From Archilochus colubris (lineage: Eukaryota > Chordata > Aves > Apodiformes > Trochilidae), in NCBI GenBank assembly GCA_023079485.1, contig CM041092.1:4960627-5024626 (forward strand): a DNA stretch of 64,000 nt, in the 5' to 3' direction. Below are positions 13,395 through 26,524 of this stretch, piece after piece. The notes beneath the pieces were generated by a model. It made no database searches. It had not been told where the DNA came from and saw only the letters and a list, made by a program, of their open reading frames with translations. The position numbers and the translations under genes were made by a program. Numbering within the stretch: the first letter of the stretch is position 1; the number at the start of each line of letters is the position of its first letter.

Positions 13395-16131
13395 TATAAT
13401 AATTATACCCAGTCATTCCAGAGACAATTATCATATTCCTAAGGATGAATGTAAGGGAAAAGCAGTTGGTTATTGCTTGGAGTCTGGATCAATGAGCCTG
13501 TAGGATATGAAAGCACAGAGTACAAACAACGTGGCTGTTCTATTCAGAACACTCAACAGGCCTTCCTAATGAAAAAAGCCTACTAACAAGAGTTGAGAAA
13601 ATGTTGCCTGCAGTGCCTTAATCTAAAAACAAAATAGTTTCTATGCAATTTGATTGATCTGCAAACTAAAAGAAAGTTTGTGATTGCACAGACTCCACAA
13701 AATTGCTACCAGCGCTTAGCATTGAAGTCAGAAGAATCACAGGGAGATTTCAAAGGAATAGTTTAAATGTTTGCTTTTTCTCTCCTTCCTTTACCAGTTT
13801 ATGTAATAAGAATCAATGGCTACTTGCCTTTTAAGTCCCTACAATCTCTTCAGGGAATGAAAAATTTCAGAATCTGTTTCTCTGGTATAGTCAAATGCTT
13901 TCTGGATTTATATTGATGAAGATCTGTAACCTATTTGCAGTAGTGATACGTGCTGCCTTTTAATCCATCCATCCTTCAGCAGTGACAAAAGGTGGCTGTT
14001 CTCTTTTTAGTCACAAATTTAACTTCAAAAAGGAGATGTCGTTAAGTTTAAGAAAGTGATTTTCATCTTTTAATATAACTGCAAGCCCATTTTTTATTGA
14101 TGGGTGCCACAAAAGGTTGCAATCATTTTTTTTGCATGGGTTTAAAGCAGTGATAGCTTTACTTTGAACACATTAAATCTGCACTAGTGGCTTAAAGAAG
14201 GCAGCAATCACCACATGGCTGTTGTTACTCACAGAGAAAATGATAAAAGTTCATAAGAAGAGGAGTTAGGTATTTTAATCTTTGACAGGAAGACTCAAAT
14301 CTATTAATCATTTTGTTGTTGTATTGCTGATATTCTATTTTTCAGCTTGATTTGCCAATACATTAATTTGTTGCTTGTTATTTTGTCACTGAATTCTAAT
14401 TTCATTATTCCCTGACCTTGTTTGTCCTTTGTGCATGCAATTGCAATGTAAAGCTGGTTGAAAGCATTTGGATAAAAGAAAAACTAATCCAAACTTTTGT
14501 TTGTCAATGAAACTACACGGAGCATAAATCTTCATTAGTTTCAGCTGATTTTCTACTGTGGTTGCAGCCATGGCTGCTGGCAAGTGACCAAGCACAGTGA
14601 GAAAGTCCAGTCTGGAGAGCTACTGGGGTAGGCAAGGAACTGGAGACCTCTGAAATGTCTGATGGTCCATCATAAAACCTCATAAAACACAGTTTGAGGA
14701 GTGCTTCAAGTTTATTTTGAATACTTTTGAAACTAGTAAGCCAAGTGTGTTGTATATATGTATAATTTTATATTTGTTACTGCTTCTCTAGTTATTTACA
14801 GCAGAATTAATTGGATTTGTTTAACTGCAGAATATCTGCAGCACTTTTCAAATTTCATGCTATAGATAGAAAGTACAAGACTACTTTCATTTTAGAGTAT
14901 TCTGTGCATTAAAATCCTTCTGTAGTAGAGTAGCTATTCATGGCAGGAGGGAAACATTTTTGTGTCCCAGTTTCCAGGATATAAGGAAAATTTGGTGGGC
15001 TTTAAAGTGTCTGAATTCTAATCTTCCAAAGAGTTTAGGGTTACTCTGGTGTATTAATATAATTTTCACCTACTATTCATGTCTTATACCAGTATGGAAC
15101 CAGAAGTACTGGAAACCCTGCCTCAGAGGACTTTTTAAATTGTAAATTAAATTGCCAAAGCATTTGTATATTAGCATGCTTATCTAAAACTGAGCTAATC
15201 AATCTCTCTTCCCATAACTAATATTATGATAATTAATAAGATACTGATTCTAACATCTGTGTGATAAACTTTTCTTTGGGATAATGGGACTGTATAGAGA
15301 AAATAATAAGAAATAACAAAACCTTTCACTTCCAAGGGATTTTGTATAATTTGAACTGGAATCACATGAGAGATTAGGAGGCAAGTGAGAGTGTCTCTCC
15401 CTGCTCTGGTAGCCTTTAAGATAACACATTTTTATGATTACAGAACTCATCTGTTCACCAAGGTTAATAGCTGTTTGAAACAGTGGCTTCTCTGCTTCCT
15501 ATCCTGTACTGCAGATCAGGTTAATAAATGGTTCTGTCTAATAGCTCTGTCTGGGCTTAAAGGCTCAAACAAAAGAGTCCATCCCCCCCCAAAGCAGTGA
15601 GTTTGTGATCTTCCAACCTTGTGGAACACCTTGTGCACACCCTTGTGCTGGTGTTCTCACTGCCCATCAGGGCACTGACCCCAAGCCTTAGAATCTCCCT
15701 CAGCTCCACACCTTAGGTTTGGGCTCAGCTCCCAGCTTCTCATGGAGGATGATTATTACTGTTCCAAGTTACCAGTCTGCTCCATCTGTGCCTCATTTGA
15801 GGGGATATCCTCCCAAACAAACCCAAATCTGGCTGCTGCCTGGAAATTTCAGGCAGCTGTGTCCTGTGTAGGTAGGGGTTTTATGGGTGCTACTGCTGAG
15901 ATAGCTGCAAAATGCAGCATCACCCAGGCTATTGCTTTGCTGAGGGGGGCTTGGGAGTGTGATCTGTTAAAGAGCAAATTAACAGCACAATGAAAGGAGA
16001 ATGTTTGCTTTTAACAGCTCTTCTTTTATCTGCTTTCCAGAGCTTGTTTGTGCTTCATCTCCCTCATGTTATAGCAGAAGTTATGAATGTTGATGAGCCA
16101 TTGCAGATCTTCAAGTATTTAGTTTAAGAAC

Positions 16132-16135
<4 letters not shown>

Positions 16136-16163
<28 letters not shown>
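16136..16163. repeat. Poly(T) run, 28 bases
   Basis: An uninterrupted run of 28 T on the plus strand. It could be the poly(A) tail of a retrocopy inserted on the minus strand, with its body to the right of 16163. I recognise no transcript in the following 150 bases, so a simple homopolymer is the safer call. Confidence 0.9.
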
Positions 16164-16167
<4 letters not shown>

Positions 16168-19100
16168 GTGTACAGTGGTTACTTGAGTCAAATTCATTCC
16201 ATTTCACACAGCTTACTTCCTGAAAGCTGTCTGTCTGCAGAGTGAGTTGTGGAGCACAGTGTATAGTATATATAACTTGCATTAATGCCCTTGATGGCAG
16301 AGAGGTCACCAAAGCCCCTGAGTGGCAATGGGCTCAAGATGAAAATGCAGGACATTGGGTAGCTGAGTGAAAATGGAGAAGAATGGGCATGCCAAAGGTC
16401 TCAGGAATAACTATATAACCAGTCTGGCCCTGCCCCTCCTGCCTGGCAGGTACTCTGGGTGTTCTGGGTCAGACTGCATGTTCCAGGCCAGCAAAACACT
16501 TGATTCCTGTGGTGATCTATTCCAAAGTCCAGGTGTGCTGCATTCAGTATCTTGACTTTATTTGTTCTATGAGCTCTGTATAAATTTGTCTTTCATTAGA
16601 TGGTGAGTTTTATTTTCTCTTATATTACCACTGCTGGAAGGACTAAGGCTGTTGTAACGAATTCCCTGCCTCCCCTTCCCAGAGATAGATGCTGTTCAGT
16701 GTTAAGGATGATTCTCAGGTAGCTTGCATATATTTTATGATCCTTTTTCATGGAAGATTATTGCTGTTCAACACCAACCTGAATATTTTTCTTATGTGTT
16801 AGTACAAGTGCTTGGCACTTTAATGGAAATTAAAGGAATAAAAGCATAACCTCCCACACCAAAGATGTGTGGTATCAAGTGGTTAGAAGGAACAGTTATG
16901 AAATCCTAATGGCCTACCCATACTTCTGATTTTTGGGAGGCTCATGTGTTGCTCCAGAGCCCAGCTGTAGGATTTCTGTGGCCTGGAAGCTGCTGTTCTC
17001 CTTCTGGCAGCTCTTGGCATGGGAAAGAATGGGGGAAGGCTGAGCATTCAGGTCTCAGGTTGCTGCACTTTTCATTCAATGGCTTCTCCACAACAGTGTC
17101 TATTCAGTCCTCATGCTTTTTCCCAAAACACATTTAAATCTTCTGCACTGAAATTAAATAGAAAAGAAATTACTTTCATTATGTTGGTTTTGTTTTCTGA
17201 CTTAGTCTAACGCACAGGATTATTCTCACCAAAACAAATTGCACATTAGAAGCAGCACAACAAAGATATGCAATGTTTCAATGGAAATAAGTTGATATCA
17301 GCACAAGTGGACAAATAGGAGAGAAGTCCAACTGTGCATGATAAGAAAATGAAACTTAGCTGTTCTTACATGATTTAAAAAAAAAATAAATTGTTATTCA
17401 TTACCTCATTGTCTCTGCCTTCATCCCTTCTTCATTCTCCACCTCCTCTTTCTGGAGGAATAATATTGTTGTGTGGAAGAAGGGTTTGTAACTTGTGATT
17501 ACAGCTCACATCCTTTCCTAAGAGCTCTGCACCCTGCTAGAGTTCCATGCCCTGGCCTAGAGGTGGAAGCAGACTTTCTTGATCTTGCACCCCATTGAGC
17601 TGAGTAATGAAGGTAGTAGAGAGCAGCCAAGGCATCAAAAGCAGCCACCAGTGACTCTGCTGTCAGATGTCTTGATTTTTTTATTCCTTTTTTTTAACTC
17701 AATACTCAGAAATAACCAAATGTATTGTTGTAAATACCAGTGTGTTATTGCCGTAGATAAATTGGACTGAAAAAAAATAATCTATATTTCATGGAGTCTA
17801 AATTGTGCTGAATATCCAGATGTATTCACTAGCTACTTTACTGTTCCTGCTGGTCTTTTCTGTGCTCCAGGGAAGTCATTTATGATGCCTGAGTCAACAA
17901 AATCTAAGGTGACATGAAAACCCATAAAAGCAGTTCAGTCTCCCAGAGACACTTCTGTGCTGTAAGAAAGGGAGTTAAACAGCTGAGAATCTTGACGTTG
18001 ATTCTGTCAATCTTCCTTATTGCCTACTTTCAGGAAAGGATTAGCAATTTGATTTTTCACCCTGACTAACCCCTCTTTGCCCCTGAATGGCCAACAGAAT
18101 GGTGTTTGCTCTGGCACAGTGGAACCTCCAGGCAGCCACTGCCTGTCCTGGGCAGGAGCAGTGACCTTGGGAGTGACCCCTCTGGCACGAGGGCCAGAAC
18201 AAATGTGCTGCTCTAATATCCTGTACTGCACAAAATTAGAACCTATTTTAATGCTTTTCCATGTTTCTTGTGCCCACCCCTATGCTTACTCATATCAGAT
18301 GTACTTGCTTGAAGCTGCAGGGTCTTTGCTGTTGCAGATTCTAATTGGTTTTCCTATGAAGCTGGACCTCGAGGAGGAAGATGAAAGCTGTAGCACTACT
18401 GATTTTCCCCCTGCATGGGAAGAATTGCAATCTGCTACTTATACTAAGGGAGATTCATGGGAGAAAGGACACAAGACAAATGCTGTAAAGAGAACAGGTG
18501 TATGCCTCTCTTCTTGAAGAGAACTATTCTGTTCCTAGCATATATATGCTGGGTCTGTTTTCCATAAAGATTTTTTTCCAGTCTATGCTTTCTACTCTCA
18601 AACTGGCCGTGATGCCAGGTGTTCCTTTCTCACTTTCAGGCAATGCCTACTGGGTGCTAACTGCCCAGCAAATCTGATTTAAAGTTTATTGGCCATCCTG
18701 CTAAACCATAGTGGATAGAATGTTTCTTCAGGGTGAAAAATACCTTGCAATCACTGTGTTGTAAGTTTTGCAGTTAGTTACAAGGCAGAGCTGTGTACTT
18801 CAATCACAAGCAAATGCCAGTCTCTCTCCTAGCCATGTGTTTGGTCTCTGTGCTCCTGTCATGTTCAGAAGTGACTTTCTTTAGGCAGGGCAAGCACATC
18901 TGTGGAAATATATACAAAACCCTAGAAACCGTGAGAGTTTTAACTGGAGGTTTTATTCCTTTCCACTTAGGCATGTACTCTGCCCCAAAATAACTGCTTT
19001 CCTGATAGCTTTAATGCATAATTTTGACTTTCAGTTAATTCCAAGGCTATGTAAGAGGCCCCTGATACTCCCCTGAATCTCTTCAACCACTGAACTCCAC

Positions 19101-21145
19101 AGTGGATTTGACTAAACAGATCCTATTTATGTATACTCTAATTTAGTTCTACTGTAGATAGTCAGTCTGCCCTCTCCTCTTTATCCCTAACATCATCTTC
19201 ATAGCACTTCTGCACACTTGAAGGACACTTCAGTGCTGTAGTCACTGTGCTATGATCACTAAACCAAAATGTTCTAAGAGTTACTTCTTTTACTGTTAGT
19301 ATCCTATTAGTGTTATTCGTTTAATATCGTCTTTAATTCCACAGAGAGTTCCTGTTTTTAACTTTCTGGCCTTTAAAGCAGTGTCTTAACACGTCGAGTG
19401 TTCCTTTTGACCTCCCCCAAATTCATACTTAGAATTCCTGTATCCAAGGTATCAGATCTGATTCTCTAACCAGTCCCATCACAAGCATTCACCTCTCCAT
19501 GTTGTTTGTAGTAAAACTCCTTGCTGTGTATCTTAAAAAAAAATATGGCTCTTGCAAATGAGTTCAAATTAGCACTAAAATCACATGAGCTGTCACATTT
19601 CTAGTGAAGGTCCCCAGCTTACCCCAAACCTCTTTGTTGACTTTCCCTTCCAATGGGATTGTCCTCTTTTGCCTCCTTTGAAGTTCTTCTGTCTCTTTCC
19701 TGGTGAGCTCTTAAGGTTTCATAGCTCAGAAGCTTCCTGACTGCAATTCACTGAAGGTTAATTAATATACATCTCTCTCCATTTAATCATCTTCAGAATC
19801 TCTTTCCTTCTTAGAACGTTCTCAGTAGTCTCGTGTTAGAAACCACCAATTTTTCTTCTTACTCTATAAACTTGAAGTCGTGAAAACAGCAGAATTCTTC
19901 CTTTCAGCTACCTCTTTCACTGAAAGGCAATTTCTAAACCTTCTGCCTTTGTCTTTTCTACCCCCAGTTTCTAAAATTTCCAGTGGTTATCAGCAGACTC
20001 CACTTACAGGTGAGACTTGCAGAGTGATAGCATCAAGGTGGCACTGGAATTCTTCTCATATGCTCCTTCTTCTTTCCTCCAGGTTCTGTCCATGGGTCTC
20101 TTGGCAAGCAGCTTTTCCTTCTAATTAAAACTGAGTGAGACTGGGGGGATGGATACAGTTAATCATTAGAGAAATTGGGTTTAGAGGGGCAGATATGGTG
20201 CTTACTTTTCCACTTGAAACATTGTAAACTTGGTAAAATTTTAAAAGTAGATGGTTTTGCTAACCATCATATGTGTGTGTCTGAAGGCACATAAAATGAT
20301 GCCTTGGTTAGTAGCCAGCACTCCAGACTTTCTCATGTTATTCCACATAAATTATTTTGTTAGAAAACATTTTAAATGTGGTTTCTTGCATATTTGCCTA
20401 TAGCTTTACATTCTAATGCCATTTGTTCTTCTATGCTTCCCCCCTGTTTTTTTTAGTTTTCTTTTGATGGGCTTTGCTTCATGTTCCAACACTTTTCTTG
20501 TCCATGATAATCAATGTCTGACACTGGAAGCTGATGAGAGCCAAGAGCAGTGGTAAATTCCTTTAAGAGAAGCAGCAAATAAGGATTCAATAAAGATGTT
20601 AATGTTAAAAATTTGACTAAGTTTCTATGCTTTGGTTGTGGAACCAAGGCAAAAATCTCCATTTAAATTCTATTTTCGCTCTGGTTAGTGTGTAATAAAA
20701 AAATAAGAAAACTGACTGAACAGGAACAAAATTTTGAACTTGACAATCTCAAAAGTCTTTTCCAAATGATTCTATGAAAAAAAAAAATCCTGAATAGAAA
20801 TATTTTGGTTGTTTTGTTAGTTTTGGTTTGTCAATCTTGTTCCTCCCTCCCCAAGTGTAATACTTTTGACAAGTATCCCCAGCCAAAACTGTATTTCATT
20901 TATCATAATGTCATTTAACTGATTAAAGATGCAAAGGAAAATAGTAAAGATATCATCTTTGAATCAATAGATTAAAAAGCATTCTGTCTTCCCAAGTTCC
21001 TCCTCCTCTCCTTCCCTTAGGTTTGTAGTTTAGCTTTTCTTTGCTTAAAAGAAATTATACAGAAGAAGAAATAAATATCTGTAATGATCTTGATTCTCAA
21101 ATTTTATCAGAATTTAAATTCAGATTCTTTGTAGCTTTGAATAGG

Positions 21146-21183
21146 TGTAATTCAAATAATTCAAGGAGATTATTTGAATTATA
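21146..21183. repeat. AT-rich hairpin
   Basis: The arms AATTCAAATAAT (21149-21160) and ATTATTTGAATT (21169-21180) are exact reverse complements around an 8-base loop. Pairing extends two or three positions outward with one G-T wobble. It is too short and AT-rich for a typical microRNA precursor. Confidence 0.75.
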
Positions 21184-22507
21184 ATTTTTAGATCTGGCTT
21201 CTCAACCTGACCAAAGAAGCATCAAAGTGCAATCAGTATAGAAATGTGTGTCCTTGCTCACACAAAGAGAGATGAGAAACCTTCATGATGTGTCCTACAG
21301 TAGACAAGATGTCTACTTAGTACCTGGAAAATAAATTTATCAATGTTTCAGAGTGACAGTAGAGCCTCTGAGGAACTTGAGTTTAAAGAACTGGACTTCT
21401 GTGTTCTTTCTGAACCAATTTCTGGAATTTTTACTGCATGGAATGTCCTATAATATTCAGTTGATTGTATTTGCTATTTTTATTTAAGTTCTTGATACAA
21501 CTCCAGACATAGGTAAAGTGGTTTTTGTAGCAAATTTAAGTTTATGAGAAGTAAATACACTTTTTTTCCTCAAGCACATCTGTGTTTAATACAAAAAGAG
21601 ACAGTAAGCTCCAAAATCAGGAAGATATTAAGGTAATGTTATTTATTCTCTGATTGTATGGTTTAGAGACACTGGCAATACAAAAGGTCATGCTGATATT
21701 CTGATGGTACTTTCTGAGGTTTCAGAAATGGTTCTGGTTTATATTAGAATGGATTTGAGACTTATTTTTTCCTCCCCACAAAATACAGGGAAATAATGAT
21801 GCCCTGAAATACTCAGATGCCGGAATTAAACATTCTCCTGAGTATTGTCATTGAGTAGAATGAGCTTAGAGTCAGACTGTAGTTTCAGAAGTCAGCTAAA
21901 ATGAACAATATGGTTCTTTCTGTTTTATGGCTAAGGAGGAAAACCAAAAGGGCTTAAGTGACTTATCAGGAAGTCTATTGCCTCACTAGTTGATAAAATG
22001 GAATTTCAAAGCACCTAAAAGACATGATTATAGGTCCTCTCTGTATTATTATGGTGCTGTAAAAATAGTCTATTTGCTGACTTTCTTCTAAAATGGTGCC
22101 AATGAAATCAGTCACTGGGTTAATTCTAAATACAGCTTTGCTGACTCACCCAAACTCTGCTCTCATACATTATTTTAACAATTTATACATGCTGATGGTT
22201 TTATTATCCTGAGGATGAAATTGAAAAAAATACTGTATTATTTACACTAACATGTTAGGGGACAAGGAAAATCACTAAACATAAAAGCATGGTCTGAAAT
22301 TCCTCAGAGCTTTCACTGCCTGAGTAACCAGCTGGTGAGATTTCATGTATCATTTCAGGTCCAGTTAGAGAACTTGTCCTCATAAATCTTTTCATCATCT
22401 AGCCAGGTGATAAAATTCATGTCAAACATGATTGTGATGTTGATCTTTTTTTTTTTGTGCAAGTTTATCCCCACTCCTTCTGTTGTAGCTAAGTAGACAA
22501 GTATGAG

Positions 22508-22528
22508 ATATATATATATATATATATA
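22508..22528. repeat. (AT)n microsatellite
   Basis: About ten uninterrupted AT dinucleotides, flanked by unrelated sequence. Likely polymorphic in length. Confidence 0.95.
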
Positions 22529-25500
22529 CTTTGAAAGCTTATCAATATGTCTTCCAGTGCTTGAAAATCAAGATTTCAAGTTAACAAATTGATCGATCTC
22601 CTCCAATCTTTGGGAAGAAGAAATCTTCATTTTGGGGTAGTCTGTGGATTTCCCATGAGAATAGAGTTATCCTGAGAGATTAAAATATGCTTTTTCCTGG
22701 ATCGTAAAGCATCCATCAGCATCAAGCATTGCAAAGATGTTTGGGGCACCTGTTACTATAAAAGATTCCCTGAAAGAGCTTTCTGCTCTTGGTGTAATGA
22801 GGGTGTTTTACACAATGTGCTTTGGCCTTTGAAACAAAGAAAGCAGAAGCAGACCCCATGGCCAGTTGCCTCTCATTGTAGAACTTAAACCAGAGATCCC
22901 AGGAGTCTCCTTCTTCTTCAGTATTGATTCTAGTTAGAGAAATCAAAATGGATAGAAAACTTCCTAATTAACTGTCAGAGCTTACTCAAAGAATCTCTTT
23001 TCCTAAAGCAACACAATAGCATTTTTTAAAAAAAAAACACTAAAATCTTGTTCATCTAAAAAAATAAATCTTTTATCAGTTAAATCTTAAAATGTTTAAC
23101 AGTGCCATCTGGTGACCTTTGCCATAACAACAGCAGTTTATTTCACAGCATCTTGCTTTTCAGGATCTGAAAGGGCTGCATGAATTGCATGTTGTTAATT
23201 CAAAACCTTGCTTAGGCAAAACCTTAAATATTGGTTATTTTTATACATCTTCCTTTACTCTGAAACTTCCAAAACTGAGAAAAGCTGATTCATAAACTCA
23301 TATTTTCCTCCTAACGATGACACAATTGAAATAATAAGTTTTAAAGACACCTCTGGGAAGATCCAGGTGGTTACCAGACATCAACACAATTAATGGTCCC
23401 TTATGGAAAGATTCCTGTGAGCTATGGTAGGACCCCATCTCCAGTGAGGAACTTTCACTGTGACAGTTTCCCTTGGTTTTCATCCAATTTTATATTTTTA
23501 ATACTATTGTACAACTCTCAACCTTTCACTGCATTTTCTCCCCAGTGGCAATATAGAGGTAATGGATAATCTTCATCCTTGCCTGCTTTGTGAATAGAAA
23601 TTTTAAGCATTGCAGAACAGGGACTCTCTAAATGTGTGCTGAGGGAATCTCACTATTGATCTCTCTGTTAGTAGCAGTAAAGGAAGCTCTTAGGAATATA
23701 ATAATTAAAATATAAGTTTTGAACTTGAGTTTGTATTTTCAAAATGGTTTAGGAAAACCAGCAATTGAAAATGCCACTGAGAGCTGGTTTTCCTTTATGG
23801 TTACAAAAGTAATGCAGAAAAATTCACCCCTCCAGAAAAGAAAAGAAGAAAACTAAATAGTTTAATTGGTTTCTAGAGCTGTCCTCAAACATCTACTAAA
23901 CATGATGTAAGGAAGCTGTTCACTGATTGCAGAGAGGGTGGGAATACCTTTTTCCAGACAAGCATGGAACACCTACTGAGTTCTGAGCCTTCCAGTATTC
24001 ATTTCCATGCAGGATGCTTTGACATGGAACAAGATACAGGTAAATGAGCAGAGAGGTGATGTCCATGGCTTCTGCCTCCTAAAGATGCACTCCTCACTTT
24101 GCTGTTAACCTAATCAGAGGAAAAGGGAAAAATCTGAAGCCACACCCATGCAATGGGAGGCATCACACTGCAGGTTTTCCAAATTAGTGTTTTCATGTCT
24201 TTTAGTTCTTCATTTAGTGCTTCATTTTCTTCCTTCAGTTGACTCTTCACTAAGCATTCCTTGCCTGTCCTGCTTACTCCATCCATTAGTTTTCTGTCAC
24301 ACGTTATTAAAGAATTAACTTTGACATTTTATTCTCTTTCTGAGTGTCAGATGCAGTTTGTGGTGCAGGTCTAGAGATGGTGGGAGTGTGTTTGTTTGCA
24401 TCCCACACACCTGGCTGATGCTTTGCAAAATACATTGCCTGGAAATGTGATGTTTCTGCAGGTGAAGATAAATGCTGTATGTTACTAAGTTATGAAAAGG
24501 CCTAAAAAGCTGTAGGGGATAAATCTACTCAGTTAATTTGAATTTAAATTATTAGTACTGTTCTTATGGAAAACAAATGTTGGTCACAAAGTGACTTTTT
24601 AATTGAAATTTCAGGTTATACTGAGGATCATGAAAGTAATGGTGAATTTTCATCACATTTTCAGAACATATTATCCTGAGATGCAGATGCTTTTTTGAGG
24701 GCTCTTGCTCTAACACAAATGTCTGTTCTGAAATTTTATCAGGAATCTAGAGATTCAGACTCTGCTTGGCTCAACATGAACTTCTCCCTGCCTTGCTCAA
24801 CCCTGTTTAGTAGATTATCACACTGCAAGGTATTTTATATGGGCAGCTCTCAACCTGACTTGACACTGATTTCTCATTAAATTCCTGAGATATCCCTTAG
24901 TGAAAACGTGGAGGATGAGCACTGAGTTCTAGAGTAATTATATTTCTATCTTTATGTTAAAAACATATATATTCTTAAAGTGAGACATCCTCACCAAAAC
25001 TTGTCCTTGGGAAGACAAAATTTCAAAAATACCACAAAGAAATAAATCAATACTTGTTAATATGCATTTTTGGCTGACTCAGGCCTTTTTTATAATTCCT
25101 GTTCTTCAGTTTGCTCAAGGGATTTGTTGAAAGAAATGGAATTAAAATTACATATAGTCACAGTTGCCTCATTTAAACTTTTATCCAGTTTTATGTGCAT
25201 TCATGAATAAACTGATCACAGGAAAGGTAATTTGATATGTATTCCCTTTCATGAGTTGTCAGATCTAGGCCTTATTCCAACTGCTATGTCTGTGGTTTGG
25301 GTTTTTTGAGATTTTTTGTTTCCCTCTTTGGTATCATCCTTACTTTATTATTAGCAATAAGTATAATTTCTAGAAAAAAAATAGAGTATGCTGCACTATG
25401 TATATCATCCTGAACCTCAAAGTGAAAAGATCTCTCATCTGTAAAACTCATAAACCCTTTCAGCAGAGCCAGGGTTTGCTCCATCCCAGTTGGAGCAATT

Positions 25501-26031
25501 ATCTGTGTCCCAGAGGATCCTTCAGCGTGTGCTACCACTGATACCTGATTTTGTACACAGGTCATGAATGCTCTAATGACTGCAATTCATGTTGCCACTT
25601 AGAGAGTAGGAAAGCACACTGTGCCCCCCCTTGCTTTTACAAGGCCAGCTGACAGAAGCAATCAGGACAAAATCACAGGATGGATGAAGTTGCTTTTATC
25701 ATATCAGCAAAACTAACAATGCAGCAATTAGATGTGTGTAAGCATGTCCACTGCAGGTACAACGAGACAGGGCTTGGCATTTACATCTCAGCTGCTAAAA
25801 ATCTCCCTAGATAAACCACAGGGTTTTCTACATTGTTTAAAAAAAAATATAAAATCAGCATCTATCAAAATAAAATATTTCATGGTAGCCGAGCTTTCTT
25901 TTAAATGGGATAATGAACATTTTTTAACGTGCTAGGGTGGTCTGATCAGTGGCTTTAAATTATGAAACTGCTTTATATTGTTTATTAAGCTGTATTCAGA
26001 CATAAAAGCAGTCCTAGGGAATCCATTAGTT

Positions 26032-26313
26032 TAGAATCATAGAATAGGCTGGGTTGGAAGGGACCTCAGAGATCATCGAGTCCAACCCTTGATCAGCTAC
26101 CGCCACAGTCACTAGACCATGGCACTGAGTGCCATATCGAGTCGCTTTTTAAATGTCTCCAGGGACGAAGAGTCCACCACCTCCCCAGGCAGCCCGTTCC
26201 AATGTCTGATCACCCTTCCGTGAAAAAATTCTTTCTAATACCAATCTGAACTTCCCGGCACAATTTAAGACCATGCCCTCTTGTCTTTTGAAGTGCTGGA
26301 AGAGACCAACCCC
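26032..26313 (-). mobile_element. CR1 LINE fragment, 3' part, joined to a G/T tract
   Basis: Minus-strand CR1 3' end. The element's 3' terminus lies at about 26032, with the tail unit followed by the CCCTTCCAACCC block on the minus strand. Homology extends to 26313, covering the last part of ORF2. The minus-strand frame still shows GVGLF followed by a [13 protein letters not shown] segment, with several small deletions. Homology stops at a run of C (plus strand) where the copy at 51.1 kb has eight C, and the pure G/T sequence begins at the next base. Either the element was truncated here, or the simple repeat grew out of this junction. Confidence 0.93.
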
Positions 26314-26524
26314 GTGTTTTTTGGGGGTGGGTTTGTTTTTGGTGGGTTTTTTGGTGTGGTTGTGGTTGTTTTGGTGTTGGTTTTTTTGGGGGTGGGTTGT
26401 GGTGGTGGGGGGTTTGGTGTGGTGGTGTTTGTGGGGTGTTGGTTTTGGTGGGTGTGGTTGTTGTTTTTGTTGGTGGTTTTTGTGGTGTTGTTGTGGTGGG
26501 TTGGGGTTGTTTTGGTTTTTTTTT
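26314..26524 (+). repeat. 211-base tract of only G and T
   Basis: Every base from 26314 to 26524 on the plus strand is G or T. It is not a clean microsatellite: TGG, TTG, GTTT and G-run units are mixed irregularly. There are ten runs of three or more G (for example 26323-26327, 26388-26392, 26407-26412, 26433-26436 and 26503-26506), so the plus strand has strong G-quadruplex potential. No stop codon can occur in either strand of such a tract, which explains the apparent overlapping ORFs up to 191 codons here; none should be taken as a gene. It begins exactly where the neighbouring CR1 homology ends. Confidence 0.97.

Larger units (their letters stand above)
11330..26031. other. Plain noncoding DNA, 14.7 kb
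   Basis: No gene, RNA gene or transposon is supportable here. The longest frame (18077-18517, +, 146 codons) has no recognisable domain, signal peptide or membrane segment. Local features: G/T-rich sequence around 11960-12015, a perfect 18-base palindrome at 13377-13394, C8 at about 15583-15591 inside a slightly GC-richer patch (15590-15960), T28 at 16136-16163, a 12-base-stem inverted repeat at 21149-21180, an AT microsatellite at 22508-22528, and a CTCF-like match at about 23101-23117. Confidence 0.6.

Noticed and set aside
16136..16320. Possible processed pseudogene on the minus strand tailed by T28
   Set aside because: The adjoining sequence matches no transcript I know, and CR1-driven retrocopies with poly(A) are rare in birds.
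18077..18517. 146-codon plus-strand ORF
   Set aside because: No recognisable domain, no splice or promoter context, and a length within chance expectation for six frames over 64 kb.
21146..21183. Hairpin considered as a microRNA precursor
   Set aside because: The stem is only about 14-15 base pairs and very AT-rich; a precursor normally has a stem near 30 base pairs.
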